In this document: one piece after another, positions 17,823-27,900 of the stretch | Layout of the letters: the number at the start of each line of letters is the position of its first letter | Position numbering within the stretch: position 1 is the stretch's first letter | Origin: M3007 sp046296435 | Lineage (GTDB): Bacteria; Bacteroidota; Bacteroidia; Chitinophagales; Saprospiraceae | DNA length: 64,000 nt | Direction of reading: 5' to 3' | NCBI GenBank assembly: GCA_046296435.1 | Contig: JBKBLI010000002.1 | Span: 1-64,000 of the forward strand | Position numbers and translations under genes: made by a program | Notes under the pieces: generated by a model | The model's database searches: none | The model's input: the letters and a program-made list of their open reading frames with translations, nothing else | What the model was told of the DNA's origin: nothing

Positions 17823-18335
17823 TCAGAAGCGCAAACCGATGGAGATGCGCGCAAAAATATCAAAGTTGACCAGGGGAACATCCCTCAAATCCGTATCTGC
17901 TACGGTGTAGAGCAGATTACGGCCGAGACCCAAGCCCAACTCGAATACAAAATTACCCTTACTTACCCATTTTTGGCCCATATATAGCCCCAAGGCAATG
18001 CGCGTGGCATTGGAACTCTCGCTTCCGTCCGACAGGCGACCGTTCACAAAATTAAGGTAACCGCCCACATTGAACTTGTCAATGCCTTTATCCGGATTGA
18101 AGTAGTACTTGCCGATCAAACGCGTCCGAAAAGCTCTATAACTGGCGTTGTCGCTGAGGTTTGGGTTCCAAAAACCAACTACCGGCTCAATACCAAAATT
18201 GGGATTCACCCCAAACTCAGCCGAGATGCTATAGTCTTGGAACAATAAGCCGACAGGGTTAATCTTGATTTCCGTTTGGGCCAGAGCTGTCTGAGCAATC
18301 AGCGCCATCAGGGCTGCAAAAAAGAGTTTTTTCAT
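17823..18335 (-). CDS. DUF3575-like outer-membrane beta-barrel protein, paralogue
   Basis: The 170-residue protein has a signal peptide (ending TALAQ) and the same strand order as its neighbour: TEIKINPVGLLFQDYSISAE, NFGIEPVVGFWNPN, RLIGKYYFNPDKGIDKFNVGGYLNF, KGNFVFELGLGLGRNLLY, and final ISIGLRF. It lacks the basic tail of the neighbour. A tandem duplication is the simplest origin. It probably sits in the outer membrane; no function is known. Transcription ends at the hairpin at 17764-17797, so the two paralogues are likely separate transcripts. It starts 27 bp after the stop of the upstream barrel gene. Confidence 0.72.
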   Translation of the reverse strand: MKKLFFAALMALIAQTALAQTEIKINPVGLLFQDYSISAEFGVNPNFGIEPVVGFWNPNLSDNASYRAFRTRLIGKYYFNPDKGIDKFNVGGYLNFVNGRLSDGSESSNATRIALGLYMGQKWVSKGNFVFELGLGLGRNLLYTVADTDLRDVPLVNFDIFARISIGLRF

Positions 18336-18362
18336 CGTGTTTAGATGTTAATAGGAAAAAAA

Positions 18363-18848
18363 TTAATTGAGCGTGTAACGCGCCGAAAGGGCGCCGTAGC
18401 CGCCGCCAAAGCCGCTGTCAAAACCATTGAGCGAAAAGACGGGAATCCAGTCCACAGATAGGTTGACCGGCGCATTGGCAAATTTGTAGTCTAAGCCCAG
18501 TACGCCCAGTATTCCGAACGATGTGGAGGTGCTGTTGTCGCCAATGAAACTATTGCTGTAGTTCCAGAAAAAAGCCGAAGCGCCGCCGCCTACATACCAA
18601 CGCAGACCATCCAGGTCGTTGATGGGGAAATGGTGTTGATAGAGTCCGGCTACGTTCATCCATCCGTAGTTAGACCAGCGCCGAAAGCCGACAAAGGCTT
18701 CGATGGCCCCCGCGTCGCTGATGAAGGTCTTGTAACTCACCGATGCCGGATAGCCCAGACGCAGACCAATGGCGGACTTGTAGTCCTGAGCCTGTGCATA
18801 CAAAGCGCATGCGCCAACAAAGATCAGCGAAAAAATTAGTTTCTTCAT
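18363..18848 (-). CDS. Outer-membrane beta-barrel protein
   Basis: The 161-residue protein has a signal peptide (ending ALYAQAQ) and a small barrel pattern: SAIGLRLGYPASVSYKTFI, GAIEAFVGFRRW, MNVAGLYQHHFPI, LRWYVGGGASAFFW, FGILGVLGLDYKF, NLSVDWIPVF, and last strand YGALSARYTLN. It resembles the small opacity/OmpW-like porin fold rather than the two DUF3575 neighbours. It is probably cotranscribed with the barrel 27 bp downstream. A promoter -7 element lies at 18889-18896. Its function is unknown. Confidence 0.72.
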   Translation of the reverse strand: MKKLIFSLIFVGACALYAQAQDYKSAIGLRLGYPASVSYKTFISDAGAIEAFVGFRRWSNYGWMNVAGLYQHHFPINDLDGLRWYVGGGASAFFWNYSNSFIGDNSTSTSFGILGVLGLDYKFANAPVNLSVDWIPVFSLNGFDSGFGGGYGALSARYTLN

Positions 18849-18888
18849 GGTGTTGATAAAATTGAGTTTTGGTTAAAAAATGTTATCA

Positions 18889-18896
18889 CAAAGGTA
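18889..18896 (-). promoter_or_regulatory. Promoter -7 element of the barrel genes
   Basis: Minus-strand TACCTTTG, 41 bases before the ATG at 18848. Confidence 0.6.
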
Positions 18897-19016
18897 TGAC
18901 AATACGCGTGACCCGAACTGCATCTTGTGCCAAAAAAAGAGTTTTTTCAAAAAAAATCGACAAAAGCGCCCACACCTTCAAAATACGCGGAACTTTGCGG
19001 CGCTAAATTCGCACAC

Positions 19017-19484
19017 ATGAAAATTGCCGTATTTCCGGGCTCTTTCGACCCCATCACCATCGGCCACGAGACTTTGGTACATAGGGCTTTGCCGTTATTT
19101 GATAAGATCATCGTAGCCATTGGGATCAACTCCACCAAAAAGGGGCTTTTCCCGATAGAGATGCGAACCAGATGGTTGCGCGAGGTGTTTGTCGATTATC
19201 CGCAGGTCGAAGTAGATACGTTCGAAAAACTGACGGCGCACTACTGCCGGCGCGTGGGCGCCCGCTACTTGTTGCGGGGTTTGCGCAACGCCTCCGACTT
19301 TGACTACGAAAAAACCATCTCGCAGCTCAATCATATTGTGGGCGATGGCATCGAGACGGTGTTTCTCATCGCCCAACCGGAGGAATCGCATATCAGCAGC
19401 ACCATTGTGCGCGAAATCATTACCGGAGGCGGCGACGCCTCGCCCTTCCTACCCAAAGCAGTCGCACTTAGTCTTAACCAATAA
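19017..19484 (+). CDS. coaD: Phosphopantetheine adenylyltransferase
   Basis: About 155 residues from ATG 19017, where MKIAVFPGSFDPITIGH begins the family; the open frame runs 30 codons further upstream through A-rich non-coding sequence. The nucleotidyltransferase motif TIGH is at 14-17, and RGLRNASDFDYE and ISSTIVRE are the substrate-binding and adenylate motifs. It makes dephospho-CoA in coenzyme A synthesis. It lies 9 bp before pruA and is likely cotranscribed. A GAACTTTG sequence about 25 bases upstream is a weak match to the -7 element. Confidence 0.97.
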   Translation: MKIAVFPGSFDPITIGHETLVHRALPLFDKIIVAIGINSTKKGLFPIEMRTRWLREVFVDYPQVEVDTFEKLTAHYCRRVGARYLLRGLRNASDFDYEKTISQLNHIVGDGIETVFLIAQPEESHISSTIVREIITGGGDASPFLPKAVALSLNQ

Positions 19485-19493
19485 TATCGCATT

Positions 19494-21125
19494 ATGAGCG
19501 AAGCCATTTTTCAAGTCCCACATCCTATCAACGAACCCGTACTCCAGTACGCCCCCGGATCCCCTGAAAGAGCGGCGCTGAAACGCGCCCTGGCGGAATT
19601 GCGGGCCAAGCAGATAGACGCGCCTATGTACATCGGCGGCCGGCGCGTAACGACTCCCGACCTCGCGCCCATGCGCCCGCCCCACGATCTCGGACACGTA
19701 TTGGGGCGCTACTCGCGTGGCGGCGCCGAACACGTACGGCAGGCCATCGAGGCAGCTTTGGCGGCCAAATCAAGCTGGGAGGCTATGCCCTGGCAGGAGC
19801 GGGCCGCTATCTTCTTGCGGGCTGCCGACCTGATCTCAGGGCCTTACAGGGCGCGCATGAACGCAGCGACAATGCTCTGCCAAAGCAAATCGCCTTACCA
19901 GTCTGAGATTGACGCCGTGTGCGAGTTGGCCGATTTCTGGCGCTTCAATGTCTATTTCATGCAGGAAATCTACAAGCAGCAACCCCTCAGCGTCAAGAAC
20001 ACCTGGAACCGCACCGACTGGCGTCCGCTCGAAGGTTTTGTGTTTGCGCTGACGCCGTTCAACTTCACGGCCATTGCTGGCAACCTGCCTACCGCGCCCG
20101 CCATGCTGGGCAATGTGGCGGTGTGGAAGCCCGCGGAGTCGCAGATTTACTCTGCATCTCTGATCATGGAGATCCTGATGGAGGCGGGCCTGCCGGACGG
20201 CGTGATCAATCTGATTTATGTGGATGGGCCTACGGTGGGCGACGTGGTGTTCAGCCATCCGGACTTCGCCGGGCTGCACTTTACGGGCAGCACGGGCGTT
20301 TTTCAGAAGCTTTGGAAGACCATCGGCGACAATATCGCGCGCTACAAAACCTACCCGCGCATTGTAGGTGAAACGGGCGGCAAAGATTTCGTGGTCGCCT
20401 ATCGCGATGCAGACCCCAAAGCGGTCGCCGTGGCTTTGGTCCGGGGCGCGTTTGAGTTTCAGGGTCAGAAGTGTTCGGCCGCTTCGCGCGCTTACATCCC
20501 CGAATCGCTCTGGCCGCAGGTGCAGGAGCATCTGCTGGCTGACCTGGCCGACATGCGCATGGGGCCGCCCGAAGATTTCCGCAATTTTTTCAACGCGGTG
20601 ATCGACGAGCGGGCGTTTGACAAGATCAGCGCATACATCGACGCGGCCAAGCAAAGCGATCGGGCGCAGGTGATTGCCGGCGGCGGCTACGACAAATCAA
20701 AGGGCTACTTCATCGAACCCACGGTGCTGCTGACGGATGACCCGCATTACACGACCATGTGCGAAGAGATCTTCGGACCGGTACTCACCATCTACGTGTA
20801 TCCGGATGCGCAGTATGCCGAAACCCTCGATTTGGTGAACGGCACTTCCCCCTATGCGCTGACGGGCGCCGTGTTTGCCAACGACCGCGCCGCCTTGGCC
20901 CTGGCCGACCAAAAGCTGCGCCAGGCCGCAGGCAATTACTACATCAACGACAAGCCCACAGGCGCCGTGGTAGGCCAACAGCCCTTCGGAGGCGCGCGCG
21001 CTTCGGGCACCAACGACAAGGCCGGCTCCATCCTCAACCTCTACCGCTGGCTATCGCCCCGAACCATCAAGGAGAATTTTGTGCCGATAAAGGACTATCG
21101 CTACCCGTTTCAGATGGAAGAATGA
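19494..21125 (+). CDS. pruA: L-glutamate gamma-semialdehyde (P5C) dehydrogenase
   Basis: The 543-residue enzyme oxidises glutamate semialdehyde to glutamate with NAD in proline breakdown. It has the aldehyde dehydrogenase fold: FALTPFNFTAIAGNLPTAPA, general base Glu293 in VGETGGKD, catalytic Cys327 in FQGQKCSAASRAY, and IFGPVLTIYVYPD. The C-terminus GGARASGTNDKAGSILNLYRW is typical of the stand-alone P5C dehydrogenase. The proline dehydrogenase gene is not next to it. It probably shares a transcript with coaD. Confidence 0.97.
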   Translation: MSEAIFQVPHPINEPVLQYAPGSPERAALKRALAELRAKQIDAPMYIGGRRVTTPDLAPMRPPHDLGHVLGRYSRGGAEHVRQAIEAALAAKSSWEAMPWQERAAIFLRAADLISGPYRARMNAATMLCQSKSPYQSEIDAVCELADFWRFNVYFMQEIYKQQPLSVKNTWNRTDWRPLEGFVFALTPFNFTAIAGNLPTAPAMLGNVAVWKPAESQIYSASLIMEILMEAGLPDGVINLIYVDGPTVGDVVFSHPDFAGLHFTGSTGVFQKLWKTIGDNIARYKTYPRIVGETGGKDFVVAYRDADPKAVAVALVRGAFEFQGQKCSAASRAYIPESLWPQVQEHLLADLADMRMGPPEDFRNFFNAVIDERAFDKISAYIDAAKQSDRAQVIAGGGYDKSKGYFIEPTVLLTDDPHYTTMCEEIFGPVLTIYVYPDAQYAETLDLVNGTSPYALTGAVFANDRAALALADQKLRQAAGNYYINDKPTGAVVGQQPFGGARASGTNDKAGSILNLYRWLSPRTIKENFVPIKDYRYPFQMEE

Positions 21126-21441
21126 ACGCCGCAAGCGACGATGCGCGCGCTCCTCTGACGCTGCAGACGGCGCCGATCTGAACGGCTTTTGTCAATGAAT
21201 AACGAAGGGGCGGGGCGCGCGGGAGATATCCGGGAATATTGAACGGAGCGCGTGCCGCGCCCCAATATTTTTTCCCTCTGAAAAATGCCCTTGCAGCCTT
21301 TGCGTGCAGCGGGTCCTTACTTCTGCGCCTTCGCGCCCGAGCCAGTGTTAATGCGCCCTTTTCTTATTAAAAAAAACGCCGACGGGGCTGCCGAGCCTCG
21401 TTGGCGTTTTTGTATGTCCTTGCGCGCGGAAGGCCCATCGA
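21126..21441. other. Non-coding stretch after pruA
   Basis: No gene is supported. Apart from the strong hairpin at 21369-21411, the stretch is GC-rich with no recognised element. Confidence 0.6.
21369..21411. terminator. Bidirectional terminator between pruA and the DUF697 gene
   Basis: A continuous stem of about 18 bp with two G-T pairs and a GCCG loop is bordered by an A-run on the left and a T-run on the right. It can therefore terminate both the plus-strand pruA transcript and the convergent minus-strand gene. Confidence 0.85.
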
Positions 21442-22128
21442 TCAATCCATCAGCAATTTGCGCTTCATGGCCGCAAACTCTTCGTCGGTCAAGATGCCGG
21501 CTTGGTGTAGTTCACTCAGGCGCTTGACCTTTTCGATGGGGTCTTCTTTGTCGGAGGCGGCTTGGGGCATGGCGGTCTCGCGGGCCATTTGCTCGGCCAT
21601 GGCTTTGCCTTCGTCGATCTCGTTTTTGTAGCGCTTTTTGGCGGCGCTCAGATCCAGATCCGACAGGTCGCCGCCCTGCTGGAGGTGGTTGGCGAGCACC
21701 TTGCCCAAGGCCCAGGTAGAGGCCGACGAAAGGATGGGCATGCTCACGCTGCCGATCACCGTGCCTACGCCCGGGATGGCTTTGACCAGGCTGGCGCCGA
21801 TGCGCGCCGCGCCGCCGCCGACCACGGCGGCGATGATGCTCTTGCCCAACTCTTCCATAAACGGAACCTGATAGAGCTTGGCCAACTGGCGCATCATGTT
21901 GATCTGAACGGCGCTGACCGCTACAAGATCGGCGCCCGGGAAGGGAACCAAGGCGGCGCCTGCGGCGAATCCCATGTGATTGCGGATGATTTCGGTGGCC
22001 TTGGCGGCTTTTTGTTCGTGTTGCATGGATGAGGCAAATTTGGCAATTCGGTGTTCTTCCCTTACCATATCATACAAGGCGAGCAGGGTGAAAACGCCGG
22101 AACCGGGTATTTTTTTGACGATGTTCAT
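21442..22128 (-). CDS. DUF697 (YcjF-like) protein with C-terminal SHOCT domain
   Basis: About 228 residues from ATG 22128; the frame reaches 22155. The central region MGFAAGAALVPFPGADLVAVSAVQINMMRQLAKLYQVPFMEE is a DUF697 domain (two glycine/alanine-rich hydrophobic helices), continued by AAVVGGGAARIGASLVKAIPGVG. The last 30 residues, IEKVKRLSELHQAGILTDEEFAAMKRKLL, are a SHOCT motif, a short oligomerisation element. DUF697 proteins associate with membranes and often with GTPases, but no GTPase is adjacent. Its function is unknown. It converges on pruA, with the shared terminator between them. Confidence 0.8.
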   Translation of the reverse strand: MNIVKKIPGSGVFTLLALYDMVREEHRIAKFASSMQHEQKAAKATEIIRNHMGFAAGAALVPFPGADLVAVSAVQINMMRQLAKLYQVPFMEELGKSIIAAVVGGGAARIGASLVKAIPGVGTVIGSVSMPILSSASTWALGKVLANHLQQGGDLSDLDLSAAKKRYKNEIDEGKAMAEQMARETAMPQAASDKEDPIEKVKRLSELHQAGILTDEEFAAMKRKLLMD

Positions 22129-22274
22129 GTATTGTGGACGCAGATTCAGGATCAAAAGTAGCGTTTTTTTTCCAAAAAAAAATCGATTTCCCGACTAACA
22201 AAGCCGAAAAACCGATGAATCGATTGTCTCGCACCCTCGCGCAGTGAGGACAGGGAAAGGTTCGCAGGGTATGG

Positions 22275-23246
22275 TCAGGCTGCGTGGTTTGTCTTTTCTT
22301 TTGTCGCGTGGCGGGTTTCCTTCTTGGCGGCGTAGGCGGCGGCGGCTTCGCGCACCCATGCGCCTTTTTCCCAGGCATCTACGCGGGCCTGCAGGCGTTG
22401 GCGGTTGCAAGGGCCGTTGCCGTTGACTACGCGCCAGAACTCATCCCAGTTGATGGGTCCAAAGTCGTAGTGCCCACGCGCTTCGTTCCAGCGCAGTTCG
22501 GGATCTGGGATAGTAAGCCCGAGGGGTTTGATCTGCTCGGCAATCATGTCCACGAATCGCTGGCGCAGTTCGTCGTTGCTGAAGCGCTTGATTTTCCAAC
22601 GCATGCTTTGGGCGCTGTGCTTGCTATCGGCGTCGGAGGGTCCAAACATCATGACGGCGGGCCAGTACCAGCGGTTGATGGCGTCCTGAGCCATGGCGCG
22701 CTGGGCCTCTGTGCCGCGCGACAGGGCCAGCAGGATGTCGTAACCCTGGCGTTGGTGAAAACTTTCTTCTTTGCAAATCCGGGTCATGGCGCGGGCATAG
22801 GGACCGTAGGAGGCCCGGCAAAGCGGGATTTGGTTCATGATGGCCGCGCCGTCCACCAGCCATCCGATAGCGCCCATGTCGGCCCAACTGAGCGTGGGAT
22901 AGTTGAATATCGAAGAGTACTTTGCCTTTCCGGTATGGAGATCGTTGAGCATTTCTTCGCGACTCACGCCGAGGGTTTCGGCGGCCGAATAGAGATAAAG
23001 GCCGTGCCCGGCTTCGTCCTGTACTTTGGCCAACAGAATTTGCTTGCGGCTGAGCGAGGGCGCGCGCCCGATCCAGTTGCCTTCGGGGAGCATGCCTACG
23101 ATTTCGCTGTGCGCATGCTGGCTGATCTGCCGGATGAGCGTCTGCCGATAGGCGTCGGGCATCCAGTCTTTCGGCTCGATGCGCACTTCGGCGTCTATTT
23201 TATCCTGGAACTGCTTTTCAAGTGAAAGCACATTTTCATTACCCAT
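22275..23246 (-). CDS. paaA: Phenylacetyl-CoA 1,2-epoxidase catalytic subunit PaaA
   Basis: About 323 residues from ATG 23246. PaaA is the di-iron oxygenase subunit that turns phenylacetyl-CoA into its ring epoxide. The ligand motifs are visible in KVQDEAGHGLYLYSAAETLG (ExxH) and ICKEESFHQRQGYDILLAL (second ExxH). DYPT-like YPTLSWADMGAIGWLVDGAAI and WRVVNGNGPCNRQRLQARV are also typical. The other subunits (paaB, C, D, E) normally follow in an operon but are absent on both sides here, although a 3-hydroxyacyl-CoA dehydrogenase lies at 48-49 kb. The C-terminal tail is basic and low-complexity. Confidence 0.93.
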   Translation of the reverse strand: MGNENVLSLEKQFQDKIDAEVRIEPKDWMPDAYRQTLIRQISQHAHSEIVGMLPEGNWIGRAPSLSRKQILLAKVQDEAGHGLYLYSAAETLGVSREEMLNDLHTGKAKYSSIFNYPTLSWADMGAIGWLVDGAAIMNQIPLCRASYGPYARAMTRICKEESFHQRQGYDILLALSRGTEAQRAMAQDAINRWYWPAVMMFGPSDADSKHSAQSMRWKIKRFSNDELRQRFVDMIAEQIKPLGLTIPDPELRWNEARGHYDFGPINWDEFWRVVNGNGPCNRQRLQARVDAWEKGAWVREAAAAYAAKKETRHATKEKTNHAA

Positions 23247-23530
23247 GATCAACAAATTTTTCCATTTAACGCTGCGAAGTTAGGCATTGTTCAGCTAACG
23301 GGGGGCGTCTTTGCGGTATTTAGATTGTTTCTTGAAAAGCTGCATGAGCCTCAGGCATGCGCCCGGAGGGCGTCGCGTTGTCGTTGGGGACGCCAACCGG
23401 ATCTGGACAGAACGTAAAGGGTGCGCGACGGGTGTGCGCTTTCGTACTGTTTGCCCGGCTCAATGCTTGCAGGCTTAAGCGCTTGGATTAAGCCGAAAAG
23501 GAGGTGGCGCGGTCATTTGGGGCGCATGCG

Positions 23531-24040
23531 CTAATCGTCGTGATCTTTTTTGTTTTTTTGGTAAAAGGGCCGCACGGCGGAGGGGGGCGTTGCGTTGTCT
23601 GCGGTCCTGATCTCTGTGTGTCTTATTTCGCCGCCGCTCGTTCCGGTTTGTTGGGCGAAGAAAAGCGTCGCTATGGCGAAAACGAGCGTTCCGATCGAGA
23701 TTAAATTTGAAAAGTTTTTTTGTTTGAAACTGAACCAAAGTCCGAGCAACGAAATGCCGCCTAAGATATAGGAAAAAACGGCGAACACCTCGGCCTTCTC
23801 TTCGTGAACTTCGATGTAAGGCTCTGATGTTCCATCTATTTTTCCAACGACATCTTCTGCGCGCTCGCCCGTTGTCATGGCGGCGACGGCCGATAATGCG
23901 CCCAGGATAAATATCAGGAGAGCCGTCCTTTTGACAGGCGCTGATTTTGAAACAAACCCGGTAAGCATGATGATGACGCCCACTAAGGGAAAAATGATTG
24001 GCAAGTGATTTACGACCAAATGCAAGTGCGCTGCGTTCAT
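23531..24040 (-). CDS. Small membrane protein, DUF2231-like
   Basis: About 169 residues from ATG 24040. It starts MNAAHLHLVVNHLPIIFPLVG, a His-containing membrane-entry segment typical of DUF2231-like and small heme/copper-associated membrane proteins, and has about four hydrophobic helices (around IIMLTGFV, LLIFILGALSAVAAM, FAVFSYILGGISLLGLW, SIGTLVFAIATLFFA). The loop between helices 2 and 3 is acidic and contains a VHEEKAE segment. It is 16 bp downstream of the VIT-like transporter and probably cotranscribed, which may hint at metal or redox work. The family call is tentative. Confidence 0.55.
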   Translation of the reverse strand: MNAAHLHLVVNHLPIIFPLVGVIIMLTGFVSKSAPVKRTALLIFILGALSAVAAMTTGERAEDVVGKIDGTSEPYIEVHEEKAEVFAVFSYILGGISLLGLWFSFKQKNFSNLISIGTLVFAIATLFFAQQTGTSGGEIRHTEIRTADNATPPSAVRPFYQKNKKDHDD

Positions 24041-24056
24041 AGTTATGGTGTTAAGT

Positions 24057-24773
24057 TTAAATATTGACGCCAAAAAGATAGCCGACCAAGGCGGAGGCTG
24101 CCATGGCGATTGTGCCCCATATGGTGACCCTGAGGATAGCTTTGATCATATTCGAGCCGCCTGTTTTGGCGGAAGTTCCTCCCAGTATCATCAAAAAGAA
24201 GATTGCGGAGACGTAGAGCCAGTATTCCATTTGCCGGATCGGAGCAAAGAAGACGACCAGCAGCGGCAATGCGCCGCCGGTCAAAAAGGAGGCTCCTGAA
24301 GCTAAAGCAGCCTGCAAGGGATTGGCCTGATTGATCTCGTTGATGCCCAATTCGTCCCTTACGTGAGCGGCCAGGGCGTCTTTTTCGCTCAGTTCGATGG
24401 CCACTTGCAGGGCTGTTTCTTTTTTCAGCCCTCGGCTCTCATAGATTTGGGCTAAAATCCTGAGTTCTTCCTCCGGCATTTCTTCCAGTTCTTTTCTTTC
24501 TCTTTCGATATCTGCTTTTTCGGTGTCGGTCTGCGAGCTTACCGAGACGTATTCGCCGGCGGCCATGGACAAAGCGCCGGCAACAAGTCCTGCGACAGTC
24601 GCCAGGACGATAGGCTCCCTTGTCGCGCTTGCAGCCGCTACGCCAATGGCAAGGCTGGAAATGGAGATGATCCCGTCGTTTGCCCCCAGAACGGCAGCCC
24701 GCAGCCAGTTACTTCGGTGTATGTAGTGGCTGTCCAAATAATTGTCGATCGACAAGCTTTTTTTTTCGCTCAT
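24057..24773 (-). CDS. VIT1/CCC1-family Fe2+/Mn2+ transporter
   Basis: About 238 residues from ATG 24773; the frame continues 32 codons upstream without good sequence. The N-terminal YIHRSNWLRAAVLGANDGIISISSLAIGVAAA is the family signature, followed by MAAGEYVSVSSQTDTEKADIERER, which carries the glycine/Met membrane helix and the acidic cytosolic helical metal-binding region (EEMPEEELRILAQIYESRGL). C-terminal helices are AALASGASFLTGGALPLLVVFF and WGTIAMAASALVGYLFG. Members move iron or manganese out of the cytosol or into stores. It is upstream of the DUF2231-like gene. Confidence 0.92.
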   Translation of the reverse strand: MSEKKSLSIDNYLDSHYIHRSNWLRAAVLGANDGIISISSLAIGVAAASATREPIVLATVAGLVAGALSMAAGEYVSVSSQTDTEKADIERERKELEEMPEEELRILAQIYESRGLKKETALQVAIELSEKDALAAHVRDELGINEINQANPLQAALASGASFLTGGALPLLVVFFAPIRQMEYWLYVSAIFFLMILGGTSAKTGGSNMIKAILRVTIWGTIAMAASALVGYLFGVNI

Positions 24774-24991
24774 TTTCCTGTTTAGGTTGCAGGCGCGCGC
24801 CAAATCTTGCGAAATTCGGCCGGCGCCGGGTGAGTGAAGATGGCGACACAAATTTACAGCATTGCGCAAAATCTAAAAGAATAATCCGTCAGCCGCCGAT
24901 TGGGAGCGTCGTTTGGCTCACGCCGGTTGGCAAGGCCTTGCGCGCGAGGCAAGGGCGTGAAGTGTGGCGGATTTCGCGTGGCGGCGGGCGC

Positions 24992-27900
24992 TTAATCGCA
25001 ATTTTGCTTCGAAAAATAAATATCCGGCAATACGACGGCAATCTCTCGAGTCGCTCCATCTTTTTTCCAATATACAATAAAATTGACTTTGGCGCCGGTC
25101 GGAGCGTAGTTTAGCTTTTTCTTTGATTCGATTTTTCCCATAAAATGCTGCGAAAATTTCACAACGATCTGGCCCTTTGCGTTGAGGCATTTGTCGCCGT
25201 TCAGTATCAAAGTATCGCCGCTTGTGAGTTGAGCGACCAGATCTTGTACGTACAGGAAGTAATCCAACCAGACGTCTTTGTGGGACAACTGCATGACGAT
25301 TTCGTTAGGCGGCGAATACATTTTGTCGTCATGGATCTTTTCAATGTTTTCTACCGCGATATTGTCCAGAAAACCCGAATTCAGATGAATGCTCAGATTT
25401 TGCTTGGCTCTGGTCATGGCCACGTAGAGGAGTCGCCTGGCTTGGTCGTTCATCCCGTTGAAATCGCTAAGCATCAAAAAAATGTTGTCAAATTCTTTGC
25501 CTTTCGCCTTGTGAATGGTCGAAACAAAGATGGTATCTCCCCTGAGGCCAAAGAAGTCTTCCAGTTGGGATTCGCGGATGAAAATTTCCCAATCGGACTT
25601 ATATTTGATTTTGGGGTTGGCCGCTTCGAAGTCTTTGATGATATTCTGGCACAGCTCTAAGTTTTCGCTGTTGTGAAAGCGGCTGAACAAGGCTCTTTGA
25701 GCTTTCAACCAAAACTCGTCGCTGATGACGAATACATCGTCCGGCGCATTCAACTGATTGGTAAAAAACCGAAGTTCGGCGAGATTGTACAAGTTAAATC
25801 CATCATTTGTCTGGATCAACTTTGCGCGCATGCCGAGCTTCGAAAGCAGACCAGTAATTTCAAGAGCCGCCTCGTTGGCCCATGTAAGGACGCAAACGGT
25901 TCCCTTGAGGTCGCTTGCGCAGATATCGTTTACCAGCGGGACGACCAAATTCTTACTTTGGTATCTGACCAGCTTTATGCGTCCGTTGTCGGTTTGTTTG
26001 GAGACGATCGGAATGGATTTAAGGCGGCGGCTGATGCGCGATACGAATTGGTTGGCGAAATCGACGAGATTGGCTTTGCTCCGGTAGTTCTCTACCAGTT
26101 CATATTTGACGGCTTTGTTTTCAGAAATAAACCTCTCGAGATATTTTGCGCTCGCGCCTCTAAACTCATAGATATTTTGGTCGTCGTCGCCTACGGCAAT
26201 CACCCGCATTTCTTCGTTCTGCTCCATCAGGGCGCGGATCAGGTTGAATTCGACTTCGTCCATGTCCTGCGCCTCGTCGATCACTAAGACGGTCTTGGTG
26301 ATTCGGCTTATTTCGACTTCTTTGCTTTGGATGTGCTCAATCGCTTTTTTGATGATTTCACCCGACTTTTCTAGGTTTCCAACCTTACCCAGCAGGTCGA
26401 AGCAAAAGGAATGGAAGGTTTTTATCTCGACATATGTCGCTGCGTTGCCGATCAATGTGATCAGGCGTTTTTTGAATTCGGTTGCCGCCGCCCTTGAAAA
26501 AGTGAGCATGAGCAATTGCTCGTGTTTGACATCTTCCATCAAGAGCAGCGAAGCGAGTTTGTGGACCAAGATTTTTGTTTTGCCGCTTCCCGGGCCGGCA
26601 GCTACTACGATGTATTTTGATTCGTTGTCGTTGATGATTTTCAGTTGGGCCGGCGAGAGTTCGCCGAATAGTTGCCGGAATTTTGAGGGCGTTATGTTTT
26701 TCTTGATTTCATTTTGGCGGCTGCCTTTGAAGTACTTATGGAGGAACGCCTGATAGTTGAGCTGAAAATAATCATCTACAAACTGCAGGGCTTCTTTGTA
26801 GTCGCTGATCATTTTCTTGGCATACTCGCCGACGATGTGGATTTGCTGAATTTTGTTTTCGTAGTACTGAAATAGCTTGCGGTAGTCTTCCTTGGTGTAT
26901 TTTTTGAGATTGTCGCGTTCGAGCCTTTCGATGCTCAGTTGGTTGTAGGCCACCAGAAAACCGCCTTCGATTTTGATGGCTTCGATTCTGGACAGGAAAA
27001 AAAGCGCGTCTTCGACGTCGTCGAGTCCGATCTCGATGGGGAATAGCCTCGGCCGTGCGCGAAACTGTTCGCTCAGTTCGCGAACGGAGAATTCCACCAA
27101 AATCTCATCCTTGCTTTTTTCATCGTCGGCCGTTTGAAGATTGCTCCTTTCGTAAAGATAACCGACTATGAATTGGGCCAATTCGCTGCGCTTTTCTAAT
27201 TTTTCCTTGATGCTTGATTTGGGAAGTAGCGTCAAGACGGCGAGGTGATTTTTGGTGTTGTCGAGGTATTGGCGCTTGATCCAATTTTTGATTGCCCAAA
27301 AGTTGACGATGATTTTTAGTTTGCTGGGAGTGATATTTCCGCAGCCCCATGCTTCTGCGTCTTCATTCAGTTCTTTGATATGGAATTTTTTTTCCCACTC
27401 CTCAAACTGTGTCATCAAAAAATTTTCAATCTTGACGAAAGTATCCAGGATATGAAGCGAACGGTTTTTGTTTTCGCCCCTTTTGACGTAGGCCGTCAGA
27501 TCCTTGTCGTCGGCCAAAATGTTTGCCTCGCGTAGGAGATTGACAATTCTTAACGTTTCCTCCTTCAATATACCCAAGTGGTCGCTGATGTAGTCTATTC
27601 TCGATTCAGCCTCTTCGTCGGCTGCGCGCTTTCGGCTTCTGCTTGAAATGAGTTTCTTGATGATCCTAATAGCGTTTACACTGTCTTTTTCATTGAATTT
27701 GTCGGAGGCCCTGATTTTTTCGATGGCTTCTTGTACATTTTTTGCAAGAATGCTGCTAGCAAAGATTTTCGGCATGTTTTGGCCGCGCTTCACATACCCG
27801 GCGTCTTCTAAGGCGGCAATAGCGGTTTTTACCCTGGTTTCGATCTCGTACACACTGTCGTCCCATCCGGCTCTTCGGGCGATCTCCAAAGCGGAATTGG

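Noticed and set aside
24040..24057. VIT transporter and RecQ fusion as one operon
   Set aside because: The fusion gene ends at 24992, about 220 bases upstream of the VIT start, with no sign of coupling; shared transcription cannot be claimed.
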